From: a virus | Strand: one strand, 5' to 3' | Length of the DNA: 46,727 nt | IMG/VR virus record: IMGVR_UViG_3300025617_000959 | Location: 1 to 46,727 of that record | Part shown: piece after piece, positions 24,795-32,779 of the stretch | Layout: each line of letters opens with the position of its first letter | Position numbering within the stretch: the stretch's first letter is position 1 | Position numbers and translations under genes: made by a program | The notes under the pieces: generated by a model | Database searches by the model: none | The model's input: the letters and a program-made list of their open reading frames with translations, nothing else | Told to the model about the DNA's origin: nothing

Positions 24795-25946
24795 TTATTC
24801 CTCTAAACCGTTTTTGAGTATCACATTTTCTTCACTTGAAAGGTAGTTATCAAAAAATCTTTCTTTACCTGTCTGTGGAGTAAATGTATGTATAGGTGTA
24901 AAAGTAAGATCACAGTTTAATATGTGAGGAAGGTTACGTTCTTCTTTATCTATTTCCCATGAAAATGTATTATTCCAAGATAAATTTATTGACCCTAAAA
25001 ATCCTGGTACGGAATTTAAGTAATCTCCTACAGTTGCTCTAATAATTGTACCTCTCTGTATTCCTATTTCTGTGTTATAGGTCGGAGCAAGAGTAGAAGC
25101 TAAGTAATTTAGTTTATTATAGATCGGTGATAGTTCTTCTTTTGTTTGTGCTGCTGACTTAAAAGAAAGGTTATAAGCCCTATCAAATGAATCGTAAGTA
25201 TGGAAAGATTCTCCTCTACCTATGTAATTATATTTATTCCAGTTACTAGTAAAAGCATCACTAAAGTTATCTAAAAAAGCACGGAACTGAATAAAAGTTG
25301 AAGGTAGGTCTTCTCCTGGTTGCAGTACCTCAAACTGAAATTTAATATAATCTTCAACATATTTACTTTCATTGTTACTAGGTTCTCTGCTATTAACCCT
25401 ATCTTTACCTATTTCCTTTTGTATAGATGTTAAAGTATCGTTAGAAGTTCTAACTACTATTCTTCCTGGATCACCTAAATTAGTAGTAGCCAGAGTTCTT
25501 TTGTCAAGTTCATTATTTGGTCTACTAAATAATTTACCTTTAATAAAATGTGTACCTGTACCTGTTACTGGTACTTGTGCTAGAGTTGAACCTAGAGTTT
25601 CTAAAGTATCTAGTAATGCTGAGCCTATATTAGAGGTAAGTGCTTGTACTTTATCCTTTATACTACCTTTCACACTGTAAGATTGTTCTACAGAATTACT
25701 TAGTAATGTATTATTAGCTAGTAACCCTAACCCTTCCTTACGTATAAAAAGTTGTGCTATTCTTCCAGTATCATCTAACCTTTTTCCTAATTGTGTTCCG
25801 GTTAAAGCAGAAGTTCCTTTATTTTCAGTAGGTACCCTCTTTTGTATCAAAGGTGGATTACCGGGATGATTAGCTCCCATAGTAGGTTTAAACTTAAGTT
25901 TATTTAAGTCTGTCTTCCCTTCCTTGTATAATTTTATTATTGACAT
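24795..25946 (-). CDS. Putative tail tube/baseplate junction protein
   Basis: A 383-aa protein. Its first half is Ser/Thr/Asn-rich without motif. The second half contains YVEDYIKFQFEVLQPGE and then RATVGDYLNSVPGFLGSINL, followed by FSWEID and LPHILNCDLTFTPIHTFTP. This tube-like arrangement resembles the tail-tube initiator/cap proteins (T4 gp48/gp54 type). Position between tape measure and LysM genes agrees. The assignment rests on pattern memory, not on a defined motif. Confidence 0.5.
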   Translation of the reverse strand: MSIIKLYKEGKTDLNKLKFKPTMGANHPGNPPLIQKRVPTENKGTSALTGTQLGKRLDDTGRIAQLFIRKEGLGLLANNTLLSNSVEQSYSVKGSIKDKVQALTSNIGSALLDTLETLGSTLAQVPVTGTGTHFIKGKLFSRPNNELDKRTLATTNLGDPGRIVVRTSNDTLTSIQKEIGKDRVNSREPSNNESKYVEDYIKFQFEVLQPGEDLPSTFIQFRAFLDNFSDAFTSNWNKYNYIGRGESFHTYDSFDRAYNLSFKSAAQTKEELSPIYNKLNYLASTLAPTYNTEIGIQRGTIIRATVGDYLNSVPGFLGSINLSWNNTFSWEIDKEERNLPHILNCDLTFTPIHTFTPQTGKERFFDNYLSSEENVILKNGLEE

Positions 25947-25951
25947 TCCTA

Positions 25952-28099
25952 CTATAATTTATTATATGATAGAGCTAGAGTTTCACCAACTTTCCTACCA
26001 TCTAAGGTTACATTTCCTCCTTGTTTAACTGCGGTTATTAATTCTCTTAGAAGAGTATTTGTTTCATCTCCAAATTTAGTACCGCCAGCCATTACTAGAG
26101 AGTCTTTAGGATTAGTTGCAATAGTAAAATCGTCTACGGTTATAGCTTGTTTTCTCTGTTGAGCCGATTCTTTTATAGCATTATTTACTAGTAGTCTATT
26201 TACTCCTACTCCAGGATTAGTCAAAAGGGATGCATAATCCATAAAACTATTACCCCTTAGTCCTTTTATTATGTTAGAAGCCTCTTCTTTACTGAGTTCT
26301 TTGCCTTTGTTTTCAGCTTGTGCTATTAGTTTATCTCTCTCATTTCTTTCATCTTCATTTAAACCGTCCATAAACCATTCGGAGAATACGTCTACAAGCT
26401 TTAAAATATTATCCGAAAGTGATCTAAGTGGGTTACTTAATCCGGTAATTTCTTGAATTAGTATACCTAGTTTTGTACCTACTAACGCTAAAGCATTTTT
26501 AAGATCGTCTTGTGCTGTTTGAGTACGCTCCATGTTGGCTAGTTCATTTTGTCCAACATCTCTTAAGGCTTTATTTCTAGCTTCTGCAGCTGAAAGTCCA
26601 TCTTTTTTATATTTTTCAGTTAGTTGCTGTATTTGCTTTTCGGTACTTAGTCTCGATAACCCTTCTATTTTAGTTTCTTTTTCTAGTTCAAGTAAAGCCT
26701 CCCTCTGTATAAGACTTTTAGAGAGCTCTTCCCTACTTAGTCCAACTGCTTTTGCAACTGCTTCTTGCTGGAGAACGTTCATTTTGCCAAACTCTGCTGC
26801 AGACCCTACGTTTTTGGAAATTTCTGCTGCTAAAGTAGCTTGATCACCCATTAAAGCTGCTTCTCTTGCCTTTTGTAAATTAAGCTGTTTACCTGTAAGT
26901 AATTCAGATTCTAGTTCAGAAGAAATAGAAGATTCGAAATTTAAAAGTCCGCTAGATGCACTCTCTAAAGATTGAAAACTTAATCCTAATTTTCTTGCTT
27001 GGAATGCAGCTCTAGCTATCCCACCGGGAAATTTTTGAGTAGTAAGAAGTGTGGCAGAACTAACTGAGGCTATGTCTGATAATATATCTTTGTATCTTAG
27101 GTTTGAATTGTTAGAATCGTTGAGTGCAGAGGTAATCCCGATAACATCGGCTGTAGCATCTTGAAAAGATTTACCTACCAATGCAGAAAACTTATATAGG
27201 TTTGCAGCTGCTGATGAAGACATTCCTAACCTCTTGGTTAATGTAAACATTGTTTTAACAGTATCTACTGCACCTACTGATGCTGTTTGTAAATTTGAGG
27301 ATAGCTCAATAGTGGCTTCAGTAAGTTGATCAAAAGTGATCTTGACGCTAGCTACTGATGATAATCTTCTAGATACTTTTCCTGCAACATCTGCGGTGAG
27401 TTGAAGATTATGCTGAAGGGATGTAATAGAGTTATCTATTCCTGTTAACCCTTTAACTATTCCTCCGATTAACGCACTTATTAATACAGTAGCTAGACCT
27501 CCTGCTGCCGATTTAAGTCCTGCAAATCTAGCTTGAGTTACACTTCCTGTCTTTTTAAAAGCTTCAGATGCTTTATTAGACATATTTGCAAACCCTTTAA
27601 AAGCTTGTCTTAGAACAGGTATGTCTTTAACTAAATTTGATATGGTATTAAAGCCTTTTGTAGCTTTATCGAATCTATTATATTCCCTAAGGAGTAATTT
27701 TGAACCTTTGACGGATTCATCAATTGAATCAGCCTGTGCTTTTATTGTCCTAGCTATTGCTTTACTAGTCTTATCGTTTTTATTATTATATTTATCAGCT
27801 TGTTTTAGGAGCTCTCCTTTTTCAGCAAGAACTTTTTCATGTAAGTTCTCAAGCTTATTACGTTTTGCTTTACTGCTTAAATCTTCACGGCTAAATTTAC
27901 CAAGTTGTTTTGAAAGCTGTATTGCATTATCTGTAAGACCTAGTACTTCTCCTTCTACTTTAGCTCGATCTTCTGCCTGTTTAACCTGTTGTTCTAAGGC
28001 TTTGTTTTGCTCTTGGAGTATTCTAAGTTGTTCAGCACTAATCTTATTTAGTTCGCGCTGTTGTTCTAGCATCTTCTCTGAGTTCGTCTTTTTAGCCAT
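25952..28099 (-). CDS. Tail tape measure protein
   Basis: A 715-aa largely helical protein. Residues about 5-145 are coiled coil rich in Gln, Glu and Lys. A hydrophobic Gly/Ala-rich segment at 199-219 is the usual membrane-active stretch of tape measures. Then follow long Ala/Ser/Leu helices, and a C-terminal polar part that ends in NVTLDGRKVGETLA, a common tape-measure end. At about 1.5 angstrom per residue it would measure a tail of roughly 105 nm. It lies after the tube and chaperone-like genes, as in most tailed phages. Confidence 0.85.
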   Translation of the reverse strand: MAKKTNSEKMLEQQRELNKISAEQLRILQEQNKALEQQVKQAEDRAKVEGEVLGLTDNAIQLSKQLGKFSREDLSSKAKRNKLENLHEKVLAEKGELLKQADKYNNKNDKTSKAIARTIKAQADSIDESVKGSKLLLREYNRFDKATKGFNTISNLVKDIPVLRQAFKGFANMSNKASEAFKKTGSVTQARFAGLKSAAGGLATVLISALIGGIVKGLTGIDNSITSLQHNLQLTADVAGKVSRRLSSVASVKITFDQLTEATIELSSNLQTASVGAVDTVKTMFTLTKRLGMSSSAAANLYKFSALVGKSFQDATADVIGITSALNDSNNSNLRYKDILSDIASVSSATLLTTQKFPGGIARAAFQARKLGLSFQSLESASSGLLNFESSISSELESELLTGKQLNLQKAREAALMGDQATLAAEISKNVGSAAEFGKMNVLQQEAVAKAVGLSREELSKSLIQREALLELEKETKIEGLSRLSTEKQIQQLTEKYKKDGLSAAEARNKALRDVGQNELANMERTQTAQDDLKNALALVGTKLGILIQEITGLSNPLRSLSDNILKLVDVFSEWFMDGLNEDERNERDKLIAQAENKGKELSKEEASNIIKGLRGNSFMDYASLLTNPGVGVNRLLVNNAIKESAQQRKQAITVDDFTIATNPKDSLVMAGGTKFGDETNTLLRELITAVKQGGNVTLDGRKVGETLALSYNKL

Positions 28100-28113
28100 G
28101 AGTTTCTATATAC

Positions 28114-28121
28114 TATAAATA
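28114..28121 (-). promoter_or_regulatory. Putative late promoter element TATTTATA
   Basis: The coding strand reads GATATTTATAGTA, 14 bases before the tape measure ATG. It matches copies upstream of the sheath, tube and DUF7936-like genes. Confidence 0.45.
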
Positions 28122-28124
28122 TCA

Positions 28125-28149
28125 AAGGTCTCTAGTTTTTAGAGACCTT
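28125..28149 (-). terminator. Perfect 10-bp hairpin before the tape measure gene
   Basis: AAGGTCTCTA (28125-28134) and TAGAGACCTT (28140-28149) are perfect inverted repeats with a 5-base loop. The stop codon of the second-frame ORF (28134-28132) lies inside the stem. On the minus strand it is followed by TTGATATTTAT, a weak T-tract that overlaps the putative promoter, so partial termination or an RNA-processing role is possible. Confidence 0.55.
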
Positions 28150-28392
28150 AGTATTATATGTTGGATTAATATCGGGTTGAGAAATTTTAGGGTTATTAGA
28201 ATTATCTGATTGGTTTAATTCTTTATTTTGATTATCATAAAATTCCTTAATCTCATTAAATGTATAATTACGTAACCATATAGGCATATTATATACATCC
28301 AACCAATTATACCCTCCCTTTCCGTGGAAAACTATTTCATGTATTTGCTTAAAAATATTCTGTCTAGAGATTGTAATCAGGCCAAAAAAAGT
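28132..28392 (-). CDS. Second-frame tail assembly chaperone-like ORF, probably reached by frameshift
   Basis: An 86-codon open frame that begins inside the 3' end of the gp26/51-like gene. The first ATG is at 28287, well inside it, and no good start precedes the distinctive segment FKQIHEIVFHGKGGYNW...VYNMPIWLRNYTF. The frame is entered from the upstream gene by a +1 or -2 shift at a run of seven T (28390-28384), giving a fusion of about 325 aa. The tail is Asn/Gln/Ser-rich. Position directly before the tape measure gene is where gpG/gpGT-type tail chaperones with programmed frameshifts lie. Independent translation from a non-ATG start, or a base-calling error in the homopolymer, are the alternatives. 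Confidence 0.65.
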   Translation of the reverse strand, partial: TFFGLITISRQNIFKQIHEIVFHGKGGYNWLDVYNMPIWLRNYTFNEIKEFYDNQNKELNQSDNSNNPKISQPDINPTYNTKVSKN

Positions 28393-29110
28393 TTAGGGTT
28401 ACTGGAACCTCTACGCCCTCCTCTACGCCGTTTTGAGTCTGTATAGAAGTAACCATATCTATATCTGGAGCTATTGTGCTGTAGAATTTTCTTAATTCTC
28501 TAGCATCTCTAGCAAGTAAGTACTGGTCAACAAACTTTCTAATTTCTGCTTTTTCTCTAGTACCGTTAACTGATGTAATCATATACTTCAGCCTTGTGGA
28601 ACCTTCAGGGTTATGTTCTTTATTTATTTTTTGAAGACCTTTTATTTCTCTTTCTATTTCTCGTTCGTCTCTGTGAGTTAACAGTTTAAATGTAACTACG
28701 TTATCGGTATGAGGAAGTTTGAATTCAAACTCATTAGTCCTATTACTAAATAACCCATCTGGTAAGTGTTTAGGTTTTAGTGTGGATAAGTCTGCTGTAG
28801 CTGTGTATCCATTATGGTTAAATTCAAAATCTTTACCATAAGATAGAATACGTGCAGATACCATTATAGCATTTTTATCTCCTATCAGTAAGTCATTAAA
28901 ATCAACTCCTTCTGAAATAATAAGAGATTCTAACAATTTATCAATAGCAGTACCGTTTGAGAGATAATTAGTATTAGTTAAAATATCTTCTTCTTTAGCG
29001 GTCATGTACTTCATTTCAATAGTACCTGATGCTAAGGGAGAATCTTCAGGATATAGAAGTCCTTTTGAGGGTAGATCTACCGTTTCGGTAGGTAGTTTAA
29101 ATTCGGCCAT
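28364..29110 (-). CDS. T4 gp26/gp51-type baseplate or tail assembly protein
   Basis: A 248-aa soluble protein starting MAEFKLPTETVDLPSKGLLYP, a start seen in the T4 baseplate protein family (PF12322: gp26, gp51). MTAKEEDILTNTNYLSNGTAIDKLLESLI (about 35-65) and the following ILSYG segment belong to the same pattern. Family members act in baseplate hub assembly and have been compared with tape-measure chaperones. It lies between tube and tape measure genes. The last codons are AAC TTT TTT TGG, and the stop comes six residues after the T run, leaving a short unshifted C-terminus. Confidence 0.7.
   Translation of the reverse strand: MAEFKLPTETVDLPSKGLLYPEDSPLASGTIEMKYMTAKEEDILTNTNYLSNGTAIDKLLESLIISEGVDFNDLLIGDKNAIMVSARILSYGKDFEFNHNGYTATADLSTLKPKHLPDGLFSNRTNEFEFKLPHTDNVVTFKLLTHRDEREIEREIKGLQKINKEHNPEGSTRLKYMITSVNGTREKAEIRKFVDQYLLARDARELRKFYSTIAPDIDMVTSIQTQNGVEEGVEVPVTLNFFWPDYNL
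28384..28390 (-). other. T7 slippery run, candidate frameshift site
   Basis: On the coding strand the zero frame reads AAC TTT TTT TGG. A +1 slip gives AAC TTT TTT GGC, and a -2 slip gives AAC TTT TTT TTT GGC. Both enter the downstream open frame that ends at 28132. A -1 slip reaches TGA within three codons and is excluded. Confidence 0.5.
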
Positions 29111-29174
29111 AAATTTTATTTGTTAAAACTTGTTCTAGTAATAAATATAAGAAGATTATATTTTATAAACAACA

Positions 29175-29198
29175 AAAGCCCGAAAAAATTCGGACTTT
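29175..29198 (-). terminator. Rho-independent terminator after the tail tube gene
   Basis: On the minus strand AAAGTCCGAA (29198-29189) pairs with TTCGGGCTTT (29184-29175), a 10-bp stem with one G-U pair and a 4-base loop, followed by TGTTGTTTA. It lies in the gap between the tube and gp26/51-like genes and would set the abundant tube transcript apart. Confidence 0.75.
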
Positions 29199-29224
29199 GT
29201 TTTATAAAAAAAGTAGTAAAGTAT

Positions 29225-29710
29225 TTAGTAATTTAAAACGCAATAATCCATTGCAACAGTAATTGTAAGTTCAACTGCTTCTGAACTAGACCAATCAAAA
29301 GATCCTTGTGCCATGTTTGTAATAAAAGCACCTTTAATCACCCATTCAGAAACTATATCACCTACTGGACCTAGTACATTTAGTGTTAAATCTTTTTTGT
29401 AGAAGTCTGAGTATCCTGCTCTTCCGGTTACTGATTCATATGATAACCTACCCCACTCCATAACGGCTTGTGCCCCTGAAGGTGTAATTGGATCATATAA
29501 AGTCATATCCATATCTCCCCATTCTCTCTTTCCTCTTATCTTTCTATAGGAGTTGATATGGTCGAGTTTAATTGACTCGTCGGTAAAGTTTGGAGCTGTT
29601 ACGTTTCTTACCATAAACGATGGAATACCATCGATGTACATTACAAATCTGTTCTGTACTTTAGGCTCGAAAGCTCTAAACATTATTTCATTGGGATCTA
29701 ATGTTGCCAT
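29225..29710 (-). CDS. gp19: Tail tube protein, gp19-like
   Basis: A 161-aa protein of the T4 gp19 family. QNRFVMYIDGIPSFMVRNVTAPNF (about 19-42) is the first hairpin. The next strands contain KIRGKREWGDMDMTLYDPI and a closing segment (WVIKGAFITNMAQGSFDWSS then ELTITVAMDYCVL), matching the beta-sandwich that stacks as hexameric rings inside the sheath. The length is that of gp19 (163 aa). It lies directly after the sheath gene and before a strong terminator, as expected for a protein needed in many copies. Confidence 0.9.
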   Translation of the reverse strand: MATLDPNEIMFRAFEPKVQNRFVMYIDGIPSFMVRNVTAPNFTDESIKLDHINSYRKIRGKREWGDMDMTLYDPITPSGAQAVMEWGRLSYESVTGRAGYSDFYKKDLTLNVLGPVGDIVSEWVIKGAFITNMAQGSFDWSSSEAVELTITVAMDYCVLNY

Positions 29711-29729
29711 GCTATATTGGTTGCTTTAG

Positions 29730-29737
29730 TATAAATA
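29730..29737 (-). promoter_or_regulatory. Putative late promoter element TATTTATA
   Basis: The coding strand reads GAATATTTATACTA, 19 bases before the tube ATG, in the 40-base gap after the sheath gene. Confidence 0.45.
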
Positions 29738-29750
29738 TTCTATTTTTAAA

Positions 29751-31499
29751 TTATGCGTCGAATGTTGCCCCTGTTGGTTCTACCACAAAGTCAAGTACGA
29801 TGTATTCTGCTGTTTTAGCTGGTTGGATAAATATCTGACCTACTAATTGATTTCTGTCTACTACATCAGCAGTATTGTTAGTATCGTCCATTACAATTCT
29901 ATATGCAAATAAACCTTGCTGTTGTACTACAGAATCTAAATAAGGATTAACTGCTGCTAAGAATCTATTACGTGTTGCAATAGTATTTTGTTCGAACACT
30001 AAGTTTCTTGCTTGATTTCCTAAGAAAGCTTTTAATTCTATAAGTAAACGTCTCACATTTACTCTATCTAAAGCAGAAGCTTTAGTTTGTAAAGTTTTCT
30101 GTCCAAATACTGAAATACCTGTTCCTGGGAATGTAGCAATTGGATTTACTTTACCTGTATATAAAGCATCTCTATCAGCTCTAGCTAATTTTTTCTTAGC
30201 TTGAATTACTCCTGTTAGTCCACCTCTTACTAATCCTGCTGGTGCAAACCATGGTGCTGAACTATTATCTGTAAATGCATATACTCCTGGTATTACAACT
30301 GATGCTGGTACCCATACTAGTTTACCTGTAGCTGATTGCATTTGTAAGTAAGGCCAATAAGAAGCAGCGTAAGAACTGTTTAAAGTTGCTGCTTGTCCGG
30401 TTACTGAACTAACTAAAGTACTATCGTAGTCTACTAAGTCTACTACGGCAACACAGTCTCCTCTAGATTCTGCAAGAGATATAATGTTATCTACTTGAGT
30501 ACCTGTATGCTGTTTTGTTAAACCAGGTGCTGAGATAATATTGAATTGAAATTCATCTTTATTACCTAATAAAGTAAGAATGTTATCATAATCTCCTCCT
30601 TCTAAGCCCTGTATTTCTGTGTCTATATTACCGAAGTATTTAGCTCCACCTACTGCTACTGTACCTTCTGCTCCAGTAAAAGAACCAGATTGTGCTGTTG
30701 GTAAGTATTTATCGTATCCAACTCCATCTGAACCTGATTGGATAGTTATTCCATCATTTCCTACGTAGTTAAGAGTAGCGTTATTTACAGCTGAAATATA
30801 AATATAATTAGATTTATTAGTGTAGTCTCCACTAGTAATTACTTCTCCATTTGATAATTCAGATCTTTGATCTCCTATAGCTGAAGCTATATAGTTAGGT
30901 GAGTTAGGATCTAAAGAAAGATTGTTAAATGTTTCTAGTATTACTTTATTTGTAGTACTATCGTTTCCTGCTCTTACAGCTAAAGTAAATGTTCCTGAAC
31001 CTGAATCTATGTTAGAAATCTCCCAACGAATGTTATCAGCAGAACCTGACTTTAGTGAACCATCTGTGTTTTCTTCTAAACCTCCAGAATTATAAGTTGA
31101 GCCTGAATTATTGTTATAAAGTGCTCCTTTACCAATCGTATTAATAGTAAATGCATCGGTAATACTTCCGGTTTCTGAAGCAATAGTTGTACTAGTCGCT
31201 CTTGTCCAACCTGCTGAACCAGAAACAACTCTAGATACTAATACGCTTTCCCCTCCTTGATCAAAGTAGCTTTTAACGGCTATTGATGTAAGAAATTCTT
31301 GTGTAGTTGAACCGCTTTCAAACGTAACTCCAAATTTTCTTGAGTAATCGTTATACGAAGTTACTAATGTTGGGATCTCTACAGGCCCTTTAACTGTAGG
31401 TCCGATGATTGCTGCTCCAACGGCTGCGGGTGCAGGTTGGATAAATGAAATATCATTTTCTCTGGTAAAGACTCCCGGTGAGATAGTGCTTTCTGCCAT
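29751..31499 (-). CDS. gp18: Contractile tail sheath protein, gp18-like
   Basis: A 582-aa sheath protein. The N-terminus SPGVFTRENDISF and the following AAVGAAIIGPTVKGPVEIP are the standard sheath opening, which forms the linker strand between subunits. The C-terminal domain carries the conserved series RVNVRRLLIELKAF, VFEQNTIATRNRFLAAVNPYLDSV, FAYRIVMDD and GQIFIQPAKTAEYIVLDF. The central part (about 120-330) is Ser/Gly/Asn-rich and variable, the outward-facing domain. T4 gp18 has 659 aa. The gene is preceded by two TATTTATA elements. Confidence 0.95.
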   Translation of the reverse strand: MAESTISPGVFTRENDISFIQPAPAAVGAAIIGPTVKGPVEIPTLVTSYNDYSRKFGVTFESGSTTQEFLTSIAVKSYFDQGGESVLVSRVVSGSAGWTRATSTTIASETGSITDAFTINTIGKGALYNNNSGSTYNSGGLEENTDGSLKSGSADNIRWEISNIDSGSGTFTLAVRAGNDSTTNKVILETFNNLSLDPNSPNYIASAIGDQRSELSNGEVITSGDYTNKSNYIYISAVNNATLNYVGNDGITIQSGSDGVGYDKYLPTAQSGSFTGAEGTVAVGGAKYFGNIDTEIQGLEGGDYDNILTLLGNKDEFQFNIISAPGLTKQHTGTQVDNIISLAESRGDCVAVVDLVDYDSTLVSSVTGQAATLNSSYAASYWPYLQMQSATGKLVWVPASVVIPGVYAFTDNSSAPWFAPAGLVRGGLTGVIQAKKKLARADRDALYTGKVNPIATFPGTGISVFGQKTLQTKASALDRVNVRRLLIELKAFLGNQARNLVFEQNTIATRNRFLAAVNPYLDSVVQQQGLFAYRIVMDDTNNTADVVDRNQLVGQIFIQPAKTAEYIVLDFVVEPTGATFDA

Positions 31500-31527
31500 G
31501 TTAGGTAGTGTTTATTTTATTTACTAT

Positions 31528-31535
31528 TATAAATA
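31528..31535 (-). promoter_or_regulatory. Putative late promoter element TATTTATA, proximal copy
   Basis: The coding strand reads CTATATTTATAATA, 28 bases before the sheath ATG. A second copy lies 59 bases further upstream. Confidence 0.45.
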
Positions 31536-31586
31536 TAGGTCAAAAGTCGAAAACTTTTTAAGAAAGAATGGTACTTTGACTACATA

Positions 31587-31594
31587 TATAAATA
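31587..31594 (-). promoter_or_regulatory. Putative late promoter element TATTTATA, distal copy
   Basis: The coding strand reads ACTATTTATATATG in the sheath leader, 87 bases before the ATG. Tandem copies would fit strong late expression of the sheath. Confidence 0.35.
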
Positions 31595-31605
31595 GTTTAG
31601 AATAG

Positions 31606-32766
31606 TTAAAACCTTGTATTACCGTAGTGAATAACTTTTAAAGAATTTGAAGAATAAGCTCTCCAAGGATCTATTACTGTGGAACCGTTAGGAAAATTAT
31701 AATTATGGAACTTTCCCATATGTCCTAAAAGGAATACTGAGGGTTTATCTGTTATAGTATCAAACTCGGGTTTAATTCCCATTTCTTCACAATAGTAACC
31801 TGTTAATATAGTTGTGGACCCATCTTCATATGGTACATCCGGTTTATAGGATTTACCTAAAATAACTATAGGTAGATTATTATTTTTAGCCTCTTTTACC
31901 AATCTTATAGCTAAATTCTTAGCTTGTTTCTCTCTAGCATTCATTATAGCATCAAATAGATCATAACCTAATCCTAATTCTTCCGCCATATATCGTAAAG
32001 CAATATTATCTCTTGGATGACATCCTCCACCGTCTCCCATTCCAGCTTTCATATAAGCCTTTCCTAGTATCCGCTGGGTGGATCTTTCTAAGGCTCCTGT
32101 AACTACATCTACGTTCATGTTGCCTCCTTTTTCAGCAACATCTTGAATCATATTAACAAGAGCTACTTTAGTAGATATAAATGTATTATAAAATATTTTT
32201 ATTGCCTCTGCTTCATCCCAAGTTCCCACTTCATATCGTGTACCTTCTGTTATAAACGTCTTGTAAAAGTTTAATAGCATCTTAGCATCACCGGTCATTG
32301 AACCGTCTTCTGTACCAATTATAACCATCTCAGGGTTAATCATATCCCATTTTACAGTCCCCATAGCTATTAAATATGGATTGTAGATAAACCTACCATT
32401 AGGTATAAGGTTTATAAATTCTCTTCTAATAGTACCGGGTAATACGGTAGATATTAAAACTACTAATTGATCTTTAGTAACGTACTTGTTTGTTTCTTCT
32501 AATACATCTTTGACGATCTGGTAATTAAAGTCTCTGTTAGGTAAATGTGCTGTTGGGTACCTACCGTCGTAGTCTGGATGATGAGGTGTTGGTACAGCTA
32601 TAAAAATCATTTCCTTATCTTTACAAACTTCCTCTATGGTGTCAACTATGTTAAAGTTTTCCGGTTCAACTTTTGTTACATCGTAACCTATAACGTCATG
32701 TTTCTCTGCCATTACTTCGGCAGCATCTTTTCCGAGTTTTCCAACCCCTATAAAACCAATTTTCAT
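31606..32766 (-). CDS. UDP-glucose/GDP-mannose dehydrogenase family enzyme
   Basis: A 386-aa NAD-dependent dehydrogenase starting MKIGFIGVGKLG. A Met 17 codons upstream would lie inside the preceding gene and break the Rossmann start, so 32766 is preferred. IGVGKLG (6-12) binds NAD, and VPTP (58-61) and STVLPGT (106-112) are family motifs. Lys190 and Asn194 are the usual catalytic residues. Cys249 lies in GGGCHPRDN (246-254), corresponding to GGSCFPKD of classical enzymes; the Lys there is Arg252. GKSYKPD (304-310) closes the second domain. The enzyme would oxidise a nucleotide sugar to its uronic acid; the substrate is not resolved. It ends the right glycan block. Confidence 0.8.
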   Translation of the reverse strand: MKIGFIGVGKLGKDAAEVMAEKHDVIGYDVTKVEPENFNIVDTIEEVCKDKEMIFIAVPTPHHPDYDGRYPTAHLPNRDFNYQIVKDVLEETNKYVTKDQLVVLISTVLPGTIRREFINLIPNGRFIYNPYLIAMGTVKWDMINPEMVIIGTEDGSMTGDAKMLLNFYKTFITEGTRYEVGTWDEAEAIKIFYNTFISTKVALVNMIQDVAEKGGNMNVDVVTGALERSTQRILGKAYMKAGMGDGGGCHPRDNIALRYMAEELGLGYDLFDAIMNAREKQAKNLAIRLVKEAKNNNLPIVILGKSYKPDVPYEDGSTTILTGYYCEEMGIKPEFDTITDKPSVFLLGHMGKFHNYNFPNGSTVIDPWRAYSSNSLKVIHYGNTRF

Positions 32767-32779
32767 AGTATATAAATTT

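Noticed and set aside
27621-28118. A 165-codon plus-strand frame over the tape measure gene
   Set aside because: It is antisense to a well-supported coding gene, is Leu/Ser-rich as expected for antisense of Lys/Glu helices, and no other plus-strand gene exists in the window.
31542-31558. AAAAGT/ACTTTT inverted repeat as terminator after the dehydrogenase gene
   Set aside because: The stem is six AT-rich pairs with a weak context and could arise by chance in this base composition.
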